This document shows, piece after piece, positions 51,801 through 62,142 of a stretch of DNA of 64,000 nt. Source of the DNA: Sipunculus nudus. Lineage: Eukaryota; Annelida; Sipuncula; Golfingiida; Sipunculidae. The notes beneath the pieces were generated by a model. The model was given only the letters and a program-made list of their open reading frames with translations. It was not told the origin of the DNA and made no database searches. The position numbers were made by a program, and so were the translations under genes. Numbering within the stretch: the first letter of the stretch is position 1; each line of letters starts with the position of its first letter. Where the stretch lies: NCBI GenBank assembly GCA_026874595.1, contig CM049322.1, positions 40,790,840 to 40,854,839 on the forward strand, written 5' to 3'.

Positions 51801-52694
51801 AATTATTTGAATCCCAAATATATCATGGTTATCCAGATTACTTCCAAAATTTAATGATTCCTAGATTAATACCTAAGCCCTCCACGAAATTACATCAGTC
51901 TTGCTTTATAATTTTATGCATACAGTTGTCAACAGACAAACCAACCAATGAACCAAGGGAAAAACATAATACCCTCCTGGTGTGTGTATAAAGACATCCT
52001 TTGAAGAACTAAATCCTAACCTTTGCCTTGTTGTACTGTCTGTCACCAATGATGCGACAATCCTCGAACATGTCGTCAGTGGGACCCTTGCCGAGACAAA
52101 GCGACGTCTGGTGGCAAAAATGAGAAATAGAAAATAGATATGTAGATTTATTAAAATCCTCATTATCAATGCTATAGACCATCGGCTTATTTTGTATATC
52201 ATTCTCCGACTCAGGTTATTTGCAGCAAATACATTCAAAATATTAAGTAAACTTGTATAATGGGTATTCATAGAATCAGTGAAATAAGTAAATTATCATA
52301 TCTTGGATCAGCTTACTGACAGCTAAAAAAAAGACACAATGCGCATACGCACATCTCTGTCCGGTGGGCACGTGCTTGTTTGGCGGTCACATGGCAACCC
52401 GGTGTCAGTGCATCGAGCGCCATCTAGGTTGGGTGAGGCGTCGCCCTCTGACGCCTGAGCAAAACCTGCCACAAACGATCCCTGATGTAAAGAGCAGAAA
52501 ATGGGACATTACCTTAAATATATATCTATTTGTGACACTTAAAATACTTGTTATGACGGAGGTTATGTCTATACCAGTGTTGGTACGGTCGCAATATTTC
52601 TCCAAAATGTTTTCATGAAATTTATTGGGCATTCGACAGGGAATAATTCCTAAAACATTGATATCGACCAATTTTAAGAGTAATTCGAGCTTAA

Positions 52695-52752
<58 letters not shown>

Positions 52753-54770
52753 ACACACACACACACACACAAATCTCAGACGGCCCTTATGGTTGCAACC
52801 ACGTGGTGCGTCCCCGTTTGATCCACGTCACTTTTGATTAAATTTAATGTGCCAAGAGAGTTTGAATATCGAAATTTTATTTTTTAGACTTTTTCAAAGA
52901 CCATCATGATTTCTGCTACTCAAGTAGCACAATGAAAATTAATATCGTTTTCTTTAGCACCCAAACGCAATACATACTCACCTTTCAATATGCTATACAT
53001 TTTGACGAACCTGATGCTTTCCATAGGTTAGGCACACCAGGCCCTGTGGCTTCATTTCACTATTTTATACATACCATGCCCAGTTTCTTCACTATATGTT
53101 ATACATACCGCGCCCAGTGGCTTGATTATATGTTATAAATAACGTGCCCAGTGCCTTCACTGTGTTATACACACCGTGCCCAATACCTTCACTATGTTAA
53201 ACACGAGGTGCCCGCTGCCTTTAAAATGTTACACATCGTGCCCAGTTGCCTGTCTATGTTATACATACCGTGCCTGGTGCTGCCCCTCCGTTCAGGTCTT
53301 GCTCCATCAGGAACGTCGCTCTGCCCTTGTTGTCGGGGCTCACGATGTGGTTAGTGTTTTTCAGACTCGTTGTGTGTGTCGCAAAGAAACTAAACAACAA
53401 ACAATCATAAATATATGGATTAACATACAAGTAAAATATCAACATAATCCAAATAATCTATTTATCTCTATGAGATATTATTCGAAGTCAAATTTACCTT
53501 AATTAGACCTGATTGTAATTGGTCTCGAGGCAAGAGACAATTACTTTTAAACATTTTAAAAATCGACTTAAAATCGACTCCATATTCTGTTTTGGCAAAT
53601 CTTAAAAACAAAACCTAACCTTTATTTGCAAGGCCCTTACTTATTTTTCTGTCTTAAGTACACCATCCCAGGCTAATCATTTCATTCTTAAAAAAAACCG
53701 ATATGCGTGTGTTTTTTCATATTGAAAGTGCATCGCTATTAGCAGCCTATCGGCAATCCCTCCCAGTTTACGATTGCCTATAAGATATCTTTGTTATCTG
53801 TTATACATGGACTCAACATCACCAAACAAAAAATGTTATGACAAACCCCAGAAATTTTTTCATTACTATCCTTATTGCGATAAGACATTTCGAAATATCT
53901 TTATTTTCACATGATTAAGAACACATAAGAGAATGATAAGTAGGAAAATTACTCTCGGATGCACAACCAACAAAGCATTCCACAATTAGGAAATATACAA
54001 GAGTGCCATAAGGTTATACCTCTGACAGCCTTCACCAATCATATTAACCAATATCTTGTATTGGTAACAAAGGCAACATATCCCTGTATAACTATAAGCG
54101 GGCTTGGCTTTGAAACCTTAATCTGATTAGGAGACACCAGTGACGCCTGTCAAAGTCTCTGTTCGTGTTTCCATAAAGATGACATCGATTTGTGTAATTG
54201 ACATCCACGGGGGATTCTGTGTCATAGAAATAAGGCGCTATCGGAAGATCTCCTAAAGGGATTTGTTAGATTGGGTTCCCCACAAAGAACTACTGCAGCT
54301 CATCTTACGTTCAAAGAGACCGAATGAGGTTCCATTGATGAGTGGTCTTGTATAAAGGATTAAGTTCGATAAGGCCCCTGAAAACACTTAGTCTTCTTCA
54401 ATCGAAGTTTGTATTGAAGAAAGTCTTTCTACAAATCATGCGTGATGATGTATCCTACATATTCCACATATAAATAAGGCTTGGGCTAGTTGGGTCTCAA
54501 ATAAAAGAGAATTTTGTTATAAATTAATTTTTCATATTTTGGTAGAAAGGTAAAACATTATATTCTATGTTTATATGTGCTATGTTAAGATGATGATGAT
54601 GATGATTTTGTATTGTACTAATGTACGATGTAATTCCTAAACTTCTTTGTTTGTAACCCTCGAATGTCCACTTGAACGGAAGCCAAAAATCGTACTAAGG
54701 ATATAATTTAAACACACTGAACGTTTTAATGAGATAACACGAGAAGTTTTAACTGCATAAACTTGTTGCA

Positions 54771-54810
<40 letters not shown>

Positions 54811-57800
54811 GTTAATACAAATATCAATATCCCTCTTAGTAAATAAAAAGCATTTTGATATATACGGGAACACATTTTTTGTGAAACTCTATATAAAATA
54901 GTATGTTAGCACATTTTATTTTGTTTTACACATGCAAACTATTTATTTATAAAAGTATCGGCGAATTCATATATAAAGGTAACGCGGCTTGGACAGTGGG
55001 TGATTAAATGCTCTCTGTGCTTGTGACGCGGGTTCGATTCCCGGTGTGGCTATTAGAGTGGGTTGTAGTTGCCCGTCCAAGGTCGGTGGGTTTCTCCGGA
55101 TTCTCCGGTATCCTCCACCCAAGAGACTACCGTTCGCCACTATCATAACCATGGAGAGTGCCTCGTATTAGTTTATCCTATTAGTTGTACAATTCATGTA
55201 ACATAAATAAAGTTTATATATTACACTGAAAGATATTGTATATTTATGTACGCACCTGACCAGCCCCATATCGCCGCCAGCTCCAGTTACGAACTTCAAC
55301 ACCGTCATCTCCTTATCAACAGTCGTTGAGTATCTAAAACACAATTTTATTGCAATAATCTTCCTTTGCCTGCAAGGTCCTGGCGGTCTTCGCACCTATC
55401 GATCTTAAACTTGGTAGTGCTTTGGCGCCATTTCCTTGCCTGTAGCTATAAGGGTTTCGTGAAAACTACAGGGCAATTTTTTTTATTTAAAACGAAGACG
55501 CTTCAGTGCATGATAACGTTTCGGAAACATTATAGTTTTCAGCTTAGAATGTGTTTTGTTTCATATTATAACAATATGTATGTGGAAATACGTCAGACAT
55601 TTACTGTCCATAGAATCATAATTTTAATATCTGGTTATGGTTAGATAGTATCCCATAATGCCACACCGCTTGAATTGTTAGGTATTGCTCGTGTGTAAGC
55701 TGCTTCTCTGTCACTCAGTGAAAATGAGAAATAAGACTGTGCTAAACATTATGAAACTGCGCTACCTGGCCCTCTCGGCGGCGGGGTTGTTTTCATAAGC
55801 TGTGGGACTCCTGTTTATGTTAGCGTCCATCAGGTCGCCCCGCGACATCAAGAGATTTCCCGCCTGTAGGTCGTTATGGGCCAACCGGATACTCTGTTCG
55901 GATATACACAGGGGCAGGCGATCGTTTACATGATTATCCGAATATATATTATTTGAACATTTAGATTCAAACATTGAGTACCCGATCATCGATTATTCAC
56001 ATATCGATTGGTCAATTATCGATTACTCGAACATTAATTATTCGAAAATTGGTTATCTTAACAGCGAATATCGAACATCGATTTCCCTAAGTGTATTAAA
56101 CCTAGATTTAAAATTAGGATTGTTTGACAATTTTCATAAGTATTTTCTAAAGGCCGTTTAAACGTATATAGTAGAAGCTATCTGAAAGATCACTTGTCTA
56201 ATCAGACCACCTGTCTATAAAGACCACACTTGATTGATCCAAAAGCATTATTATTGATTATAACTGATCTAATAAGACCACATGTGAAATAAGACCACTT
56301 TTGGCAGGTCCAAGAGGTGGGCGTATTACACAGGCTTCTCTCTACATAATTAGTTATTGGAAGACTTTCGATCATCTGTGAACTTTCAGTTAATGACAGG
56401 TTCACTAATGATTATTAACAATGTTAGCAACGCCCACCTTTTGTCTTAAATTTTGTTCCGAAAGGCATATAAACACATGAACATTATCATATAAACCATG
56501 CTTATTGATAATCAGTCAATCATGTAAATTTACATAATTTCGCCCGCCCCCTCACCTCAGCCACGCCTTCTACGACGATGTTATAAGTCTCATTGATGAA
56601 TCCACCAGTGGGCGCTTGATACATCCAGTACGTGTGGAGTCCTCCAGGCAGACTGTGGCTGTGACCAGGCATAAACATGACGTTCTGTTGACTGTAGAAA
56701 CCCCCAAGGCCCAGCTCTCCAAGCCGGTCAATGATCTGTACAAATAAATCGCAAACTATAATTAGATGGCCCGCAGTAGAGCTAATGCACCTCCGCTAAA
56801 AATATTGACGGTAACCAGGTATATTTAATGATATGTAATACAGCATGTCTCCTTGATATGTCATGGGTTTTATTATGCATAAATTTTTATGTTCATATAA
56901 GTTAATGTATTAAAAGATTGAACTCCTATTAGAATTCGTAACTACACCTTAATATACAATGAAACCTGAGTCTCTGTTCAAGTCAGATAAAGTTGCTTCC
57001 TTGGCAATAGGTATCAGACAATCTTGTCGAAATCATAGGAATCTCAACATATCTGATGTAATCACAAATTTGTTTTATCGTTGGTAATGACACTGGAATT
57101 AACAAATATTCCAGTTAAACCAAAGACTTTCGGTTCGAAGCAAAATTCTTCAACGATCAGACTTATAGTAAGCTTTCACGGTTAAATTTGTGGATAGAGA
57201 CAGGTATAACATATGATACTGAAGGGCAATTTTGACAATATCGCTTTAACTAAAGGGAAAACTTTAGGCCGAACACTGGTTGTGTTCGTCGAGGAAGGCC
57301 TTACCCCTTTCGCCGAAGCTTGGGAGAACATTGTGACGTCACAGACTACCAGTGCCACCCTGCGTTGTGAGGCGGTATCATGGATGACGAAGGCTCTGCT
57401 GAACTGTCTCAGGTGAATCCCTCTAGCTTCCTGGTCTGGCCGTGCATAGCCATACTTTAAAAATATAGTTAACAGTTCGATCAATATTACAGCAAAAAAA
57501 TTAAAAGGTATAGTCCTCAGGCACCGCCCGCGCCAATTTTAAACCCCCGCATCAAAAAATTCTGTTTTGCTTTTCAATAGAAAGAAAAATAAATAGAACT
57601 TACCAAATTCGAGCTCAAGCCGCTCGGACATTTCTTTTAAGAAGATAAAATCATACAATTTTGATAAAAATGTCTTTTTTATGTAGTGCTTTTACTTGTT
57701 TAGCAAAATAAATATGTTATTAAAATGCCTTTCCCTTATCATTTATTATCGAAACATACAAAAAAATTAAAAATAAAAAAAAAACGCCCGTCCGCATTGA

Positions 57801-58719
57801 TTTCTGAAGAAAAAGTGCCTGAGAACCAAACCTTATTATTTTGCCTTAGAGATCATGTTTATATCTTTTCTTCGCCAAGTCACCTGGGCTCAGTTGCCAT
57901 AGCATGATTGTCCAGTTGCCAAGGTTACATTACCAAATTTTTTTTCATCCCATAACTTCTCTTTAATATGAGAAATACTGAATGAAAAAAAAAATAAATA
58001 AAGTATACCATGTTCCTTCAGTAAACATAAACCCAATAATTATATGCAGCTTTACTATTCCTCAATCATGACTTATAATTTTAATGTTTTTATAAGTTAA
58101 CTTTCTATTTATCTGTTATGTTTTTTTTTAAGTTTTATAACAATTAATGATTAAAACGAATTGATTCAAATAGAGGTTTTCCAGGAGGAATACTGATGTA
58201 GGCGATTCAATCAACTTGTTCAAATCTAACAAGAATACACCTTGTAATAACTCCAGAACAAAACATAACATGCCTAATGACAGCATACATTATAGTCATT
58301 ATACGCACTGCAGCGTTTCATCATCCCCTTTTCTCGCATAAATTTGGCCTGAAGACGTAATTGCTTCTGTTTTTGCGCTATAATGTTAACCTTTTTGGAT
58401 TAATTGTTTGAAAAAAATCTTTATGGTAGCCAAAGACCTGAACACCTTGCAATTGCAAGATGTTTACTCTTTAAATGTCTATGTCCGCAAGAAACACTTT
58501 ACATTTTATAAATTTTACAAGAATCATTTAGTAAAATACTGAACTGACAATTTAATGTTCATATAACAAAGAAATCTGTGATTTAATTTTGAAATGACCT
58601 ACCAATGCGCCGTCTCCAAGCAGTCCGGTAATATCTGCAATACCGCGCCCGATCTGGAAGCCCTGCGCATGTGCTAATCCCACCAATGTAGCGGCGATCA
58701 ACCCATAAAGGGTAATCAT
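38829..58719 (-). CDS. ASAH2: Neutral ceramidase, complete 19-exon gene (700 aa)
   Basis: The enzyme hydrolyses ceramide to sphingosine and fatty acid at neutral pH. Exons: 58719-58603, 57454-57305, 56735-56556, 55893-55766, 55333-55256, 53389-53269, 52481-52353, 52107-52021, 51164-51063, 50432-50351, 47834-47722, 46806-46712, 44894-44855, 44435-44337, 43153-43058, 42630-42487, 41480-41427, 40527-40442, 39030-38829. They total 2103 nt, and all phases agree. A signal peptide (MITLYGLIAATLVGLAHA) precedes 'IGRGIADITG', so this start was chosen although the frame is open upstream. Zinc ligands, mapped on the Pseudomonas enzyme, are present: His114 and His116 in GHSHSLPGG, His223 in FATHTTS, Glu459 in PAEWTTM, Tyr499 in SYVTT, and Tyr511 in QRYEG. 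The nucleophile is Ser274 in EGDASPN. INRSP, DNKG and GYSFAAGATDGPG are family signatures. The C-terminal beta-sandwich holds GTYRIRHQGYAK. There is no N-terminal anchor or mucin box, so it should be secreted, as in insects. The family norm is about 700-780 residues. Confidence 0.96.
39385..39545 (+). mobile_element. Family D MITE copy 2 in ceramidase intron 18
   Basis: Ends CAGTGGAACCTG and 'aggtttcactg' form inverted repeats and are flanked by TA (39383-39384, 39546-39547). The interior carries 'taagaccacc' and 'gaccacctgtctaataag' motifs. It is 161 bp with no coding capacity. Confidence 0.75.
39673..39905 (+). mobile_element. tRNA-derived SINE, full-length type
   Basis: The head carries a B-box 'ggttcgattcc' (39724-39734) within a tRNA-like text from 'gcctggacagctgagtgc'. 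The conserved central domain follows, with 'gcccgtccaagg' and 'ttctccgggttctccggttt'. The tail ends in 'agttgtacaatcc' and a short A/T-rich repeat 'gataaataaataatg'. This layout belongs to the deeply conserved SINE domain family of lophotrochozoans. A second copy lies at 54984-55220 and a partial one at 48295. It sits in ceramidase intron 18, sense strand opposite to the gene. Confidence 0.8.
40075..40320 (+). repeat. Minisatellite of 17-18 bp units derived from family D
   Basis: About fourteen degenerate units of the type 'ggtggtcttattagacag' run in tandem. The unit is the reverse complement of the inner motif of the family D MITE, a complete copy of which lies 530 bp away in the same intron. 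The array probably grew from a second family D insertion: the text around 39990-40075 has no TIR, and the right end 'gagacattttcgactgtat' is only vaguely like a family D terminus. Confidence 0.8.
41642..42025. mobile_element. Foldback or MITE-like element in ceramidase intron 16
   Basis: The left end reads 'tttaaacctaccgtacacg' followed by 'ttacgaaatttt'. The reverse complement of the right end reads 'cttaagcccagcgtacacg' followed by 'aaagtcacgaaattt'. The interior repeats 'ttacgatacgac' and 'gtcgtatcgtaa' words in opposite orientation near 41705 and 41865. Thus the element of about 380 bp has long imperfect inverted ends. No target duplication was determined. Confidence 0.5.
43866..44090 (+). 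mobile_element. Family D relative with expanded 'taatacgaccaccctgc' array
   Basis: It starts TTTA|CAGTGAAATCTCGCC like a family D end, then has about six copies of a 17 bp unit ('taatacgaccaccctgc'), and stops without a clear right TIR near 'gctgatcctgtagcg'. It looks like a family D MITE whose inner motif expanded and whose right end decayed. It lies in ceramidase intron 14. Confidence 0.55.
45816..45890. repeat. (TA)n microsatellite in ceramidase intron 12
   Basis: A TA run of over 60 bp with small interruptions at its right end. Confidence 0.95.
47896..48214 (-). mobile_element. Repeat family C copy 3 (inverted, left end damaged)
   Basis: The right end 'gcggtgcctgagaaccatac' followed by 'cttttatttttttgcctta' is the family C terminus in reverse. 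The inner 'aaaaatttttgatgcggggg' and 'agaaatcaatgggcgggcgg' match the other copies reverse-complemented. The left end has 'ttaggccaaaataaaaaaaa' but lacks the expected inner TIR part, so a short deletion is likely. It lies in ceramidase intron 10. Confidence 0.65.
48295..48465 (+). mobile_element. SINE 3' fragment
   Basis: 'gtggttttctctgggctctc' and 'ccagctctctcaaccc' are degraded forms of the conserved SINE domain, and 'ccagttgtacagtccatg' with 'taaaataaataaaattt' matches the SINE tail. The tRNA-like head is missing. Confidence 0.55.
48598..50327 (+). mobile_element. Family A element copy 3 (complete) in ceramidase intron 10
   Basis: The 5' end has the perfect hairpin gtagtcg-acaag-cgactac (48609-48627) and 'gtatccgcc' (48630-48638). 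The 3' end is the hairpin gtatccgc (50298) to gcggatac (50327). The core has palindromes GGTGGCGCCACC near 49020, 49169, 49449, 49579, 49859 and 50010, with one copy mutated to 'ggcgccact' at 49729. It is very close to copy 2 over the last three dimers. It ends only about 23 bp from the donor of ceramidase exon 10 (50350/50349), on the intron side. Confidence 0.75.
52697..52769. repeat. (CT)n(AC)n compound microsatellite in ceramidase intron 6
   Basis: About 26 CT units are followed by about 9 AC units. On the gene's strand this reads GT then AG, so it is not a pyrimidine tract for the nearby acceptor. Confidence 0.95.
53030..53285 (-). repeat. Tandem array of duplicated 5' splice sites after ceramidase exon 6
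   Basis: Starting at the true exon 6 end (GGCACG|GTATGTATAACA at 53269/53268), a unit of about 33-37 bp is repeated six or seven times into the intron, each beginning with a version of TGGGCACGGTATGTATAACA. Units with an intact GT donor lie near 53167 (CACG|GTGTGT), 53108 (CGCG|GTATGT) and 53074 (CATG|GTATGT). Others have lost it (GATGTG, CTCGTG, GTTATT). Reading past the true donor meets TAG within five codons, so use of a decoy would truncate the enzyme. Confidence 0.75.
54774..54807. repeat. (CT)n microsatellite in ceramidase intron 5
   Basis: A CT run of about 17 units, after a shorter GAT-trinucleotide run near 54592-54605 in the same intron. Confidence 0.95.
54984..55220 (+). mobile_element. 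tRNA-derived SINE, second copy
   Basis: The B-box 'ggttcgattcc' lies at 55031-55041. The central domain 'gcccgtccaagg' and 'tttctccggattctccggt' follows, then 'ggagagtgcctcgtattagt' and a tail with 'cataaataaag'. It aligns throughout with the copy at 39673-39905. It lies in ceramidase intron 5, ending about 35 bp from exon 5's donor. Confidence 0.8.
55915..56095. repeat. Degenerate 'atcgattattcgaacat' repeat
   Basis: About ten loosely conserved units of 13-20 bp alternate 'cgattatt', 'cgaaca' and 'tcgaat' words. It begins only 22 bp upstream of ceramidase exon 4, so it covers the branch-point region of that acceptor. Confidence 0.6.
56168..56345 (+). mobile_element. Family D relative, degraded, in ceramidase intron 3
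   Basis: The interior 'taatcagaccacctgtctat' and 'gaccacatgtgaaataagac' matches family D copy 2 in order. Both ends have lost the CAGTGGAACC terminus ('agtagaagctatctg' and 'caggcttctctct'), so it is an old copy. Confidence 0.6.
57491..57848 (+). mobile_element. Repeat family C copy 2 in ceramidase intron 1
   Basis: It starts 'agcaaaaaaattaaaaggta' then 'tagtcctcaggcaccgcc', and ends 'gtgcctgagaaccaaacc' then 'ttattattttgcctta'. It is the fullest copy and includes 'cgagctcaagccgctcggac', which is also in copy 3 in reverse. Confidence 0.75.
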
Positions 58720-60259
58720 GGTAGGGCAGTTTTTCTGCGAGAAAAATACTAAATTCACCCGGCCAAGAGACCTGGTGTTGTGGAAAATGTTCCCGTTAGC
58801 TTCTGCCTTGATATCAAACATATGTGGGAACACCAGCACCTGGGCGGGAGGGTGATAAGACGTTAATAGTGATAGCGGGTCAGGGACCAAGGCGAGAATG
58901 ATAGGTCCTTACCACATGGAAAATATGAAAACTGTTATCATGTTTTTTTTTTCACACATTTTGGTTTCTGTGTCAATTTTGATTTTCGTGATTTTTTGTT
59001 CTTTATAAACCTGGTCATCCACTTCATGTCTATTTTTTTATAAGAATCGTTTAAAATATGGACAATGCAGTTATTGAAACGCAGTTATTGAAATCTCAAT
59101 TAAGATTTTTCAATACTATTTTTAGAAATTTGTTGAAACCTCAATTCCAATTCAACAAACTTGTCCCTTTTGTGTCGGTTAGCAGCCTTACAGGAAAAGT
59201 CGAGATTTTGATGACATTTAGTGGAGATTCAGAATAACATTCAAGGAACGATTCATTAAATTTTTTAGATAATCTGAATCACCATAATATATATTTTAAT
59301 TCAAATGGTTCTTCTCCATTGTGTGGCCATTCATTGGGTAAAAGAGGTTGGCTTTATGAGCCGCGTTTGAAGGTAGTCGGCCTGGTGAACCGTGACAATA
59401 GGAACACACGGAAATTAAAGGACCTATGTTCCGATATCTCGTCGAATTTTTTTCATAGGCGAATAGAGCTACAAAGCAATTTAGGTTTAAAATCATCAGA
59501 TGGCCGAAAGGTCTGTCTGAATTGGGAATGGTTGTTATAACTAAGTCAAAACATATACTGCCAGTCTATAAGTAAAACGTAATATTCATGTAGCTACAAC
59601 AATCGCGGCGGCTATTGTATTTTCGCCTTATATGTCGTTTAACGTATAGCCCCTAAGCATACCAAAATGACTTAAGTGCCGCTTCTGGGCCCACGTCTGG
59701 ATCAATCAGGCACTAGAGAATAGGTGAAGGGCCCCTTCACTCATCCCATGCAGGAGAGCCTACTTTTCCATAGGGTAGCCTATTAATGGGTCAGTCATAT
59801 TATAGATAAGAAGGGTGGTAGGTAGATCGCTTACATTGACGTTTATTGACTAACTAAAAAACCTGGACTATTTTAATAAAAACCATTGATAGATCACCAC
59901 GCATAGGCTGTTCTTTTTGTAACATCCCCGTGTTTATAACATGTGGGGGCCCGCCAAAATAATACAAACTCATTGAACAAGGACATCTGGCTGAGCGTCG
60001 GACGAACAAATGTTTATGCAAATGGCGTTGTGCAAATTATGACCTTTTAGTTTCGACACATAAGAAATCAAACACCTAAATCTGTATAACTTTTTTTCTG
60101 TTTGTCAACATTGGCATATGAACCGTGTTCACATATTTTTTTTAGATAAACAAGCTCATGCATCTGGGACACAATCGTTTTAAGAATTTTTCTTAAAATG
60201 AATTAGCTGTATTTTTATTAATATGTAAAATCAGAAATCACATAAATCTACAGAAGAGG

Positions 60260-60263
<4 letters not shown>

Positions 60264-60308
<45 letters not shown>
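60264..60308. repeat. (TA)n microsatellite
   Basis: A TA run of about 22 units in intergenic DNA. Confidence 0.95.
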
Positions 60309-60312
<4 letters not shown>

Positions 60313-61516
60313 TATATTTGACGTCTTTAACACCGGCCCTGGCATCTAAATTGTTAACGGCTAAATGAATTCCAAGTATCTAACAGATAAATTCGGGAAA
60401 TCAATTTTATCATCATATCACTTGTTGATCAGACAACGCCACCTACAGATCACGGGCCTATTCTTGAAATAAATGTTATAAAGTGTTCTTATTTAAAGAA
60501 GTAATCCTGGATTAATAAAAAGATGCATAAAGTTCAAGATAATGCCATGCTTCCATTAGAACATAGGAGATATATGGGTGCATTGTCAGTTAACTAGTTC
60601 ATGAGTCCCAAACTGGTATCCCCTAAATATCCAGGGGATTTTATTAATCGCACCATGTACTGATTGTTTTCTTTTTTTTTTACAAATAAGAGAGATAATT
60701 TCTTTATCCCGTTATTAAATACGCAATGTATTGTTATACCTGAATCATTTCAATATTCTCGATAAAGGGGAATTTAATCATACCATAAAAAGAAATTACA
60801 AAATATACCATAAATCACGGAAGAAATATTCTCATGTACTTAAGGTAAAATATTTAGTTCTGATGTTACGACGTCTCCTTAATTATTAACAGCTAAAGCA
60901 TCTACTCTGTGGGCATCTCAGTTTAAGGTCGCCTGCCTCAAATGGTTCACTTTGAGCGAAGGTAGACACAGGGAACTGAATTTTGGAGGTAATATAAGGG
61001 TAAGGTAATATAAGGGTAATATAAGGTGAAAAGAGTATATATATAAGGGTATATCAGGTAATATATGGGTAAGGTAAGGTAATTTTATACACGGAGAAGG
61101 GACAAAATATCGTTCTTGTTTAGGATATTCCATCTGCTGTCCTATATACACCCCTACATTTACACTGGAATTCTTCCACCCTTACACCTTGTTTGGAGAA
61201 GGGAGGTACGAGGGTTAGTTACGTCTGGAGTGTGATCGGGAGACGGAACAGGATTAGCGCCTCGCAAAAGTTATGATAGCCATATCGGCTCTCCGTTTCC
61301 TTAGGTAGTCGCTCACACGTCGACTGGTGGTATACATCATTTAACTGGCAGTATACAACACATTGGTTCAATAATAATAATAATAATAATAAGCATTCTG
61401 ATTTGGACAGCATTTTAATCATTTTGGTGGACTTAGAATTTCAATTTCGTCAAATTTAAATTTCGTCATCCAATTCTCCATTGGAAAAATCCTAGCTTTA
61501 TCGATAAACCGGACCC

Positions 61517-62142
61517 TTATGACACCGTGCCATTGGCACGATTTTTTTGTCCCGCAATGCCGCGCAATGCGTCGTGGCAAGGCGTTGCATTTCGGTGCAA
61601 CGCAGCGGAGCGTGAAGCCGTGTTTGCGGCCTGTTCGCGCACTGTACACGCATAAGTTACGGACTGACGGCCAAAAATGGGTCGCATTGGCACACACTGA
61701 CATACAATGGCACTACTTGTTTACGCATAGGATAAGTGTTGTTTGTGCATTGTTCACGTCTACCGCACCGCTTTGTCCTACAATATCCCGTAGTGTCACG
61801 CACGACACGCATAGTTCCCTCTGTCTTCCCGCATTGCCCGCTTGGCGGCACGCTTTATGTATATAGCTAACACTACCTGTTTACGCATAGGTTAAGTACT
61901 GTTCGCGCATTGACACGCACCGTATGCAGTGTACGCGCCGTGTTCACGTATGGTTCACGCGAGTGGTACGCATATGGTACGAAAACTGATGCGTGCCAAA
62001 TTTTTGAAAATTTCAAATTTCTCTGTACGACATGGCACGCACCCTCCCCACGCTCGTTAACGAAGACCTTAATCATTGACACGACGCATTGCGTGGCATT
62101 GCGGGAACGAAAATCGTGCCAGTGTCAGGGTGGCATTACAGT
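61517..62142. mobile_element. Foldback element with TIRs of about 60 bp and repeated 'ttacgcata' core
   Basis: The left end (from about 61518) and the reverse complement of the right end (to about 62140) align for about 60 bp: 'atgacaccgtgccattggca' against 'atgccaccctgacactggca', then 'cccgcaatgcc' and 'cgcaatgcgtcgtg' identical in both. The core repeats 'tgtttacgcatagg' and 'gcgcattg'/'gtgcattg' words 154 bp apart (61724, 61878). It also has an inner hairpin 'gcgttgca'..'tgcaacgc' near 61582. GC and CpG content is clearly above the flanks. No coding sequence is evident. Confidence 0.6.

Noticed and set aside
52405-52770. 121-codon minus frame with an Arg-Glu repeat
   Set aside because: The repeat is the CT microsatellite, and the 3' part is ceramidase exon 7 read in the wrong frame. 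The right frame gives EGDASPN with the catalytic serine.
58720-58890. In-frame N-terminal extension of ceramidase upstream of the chosen ATG
   Set aside because: The frame is open, but the chosen Met is followed at once by a good signal peptide, and a likely 3' splice site (tttttctcgcag) lies just upstream, suggesting that the extension is intronic.
61519-61866. 115-codon plus frame and overlapping minus frames
   Set aside because: They lie wholly within the foldback element, where high GC content and inverted repeats open frames on both strands.
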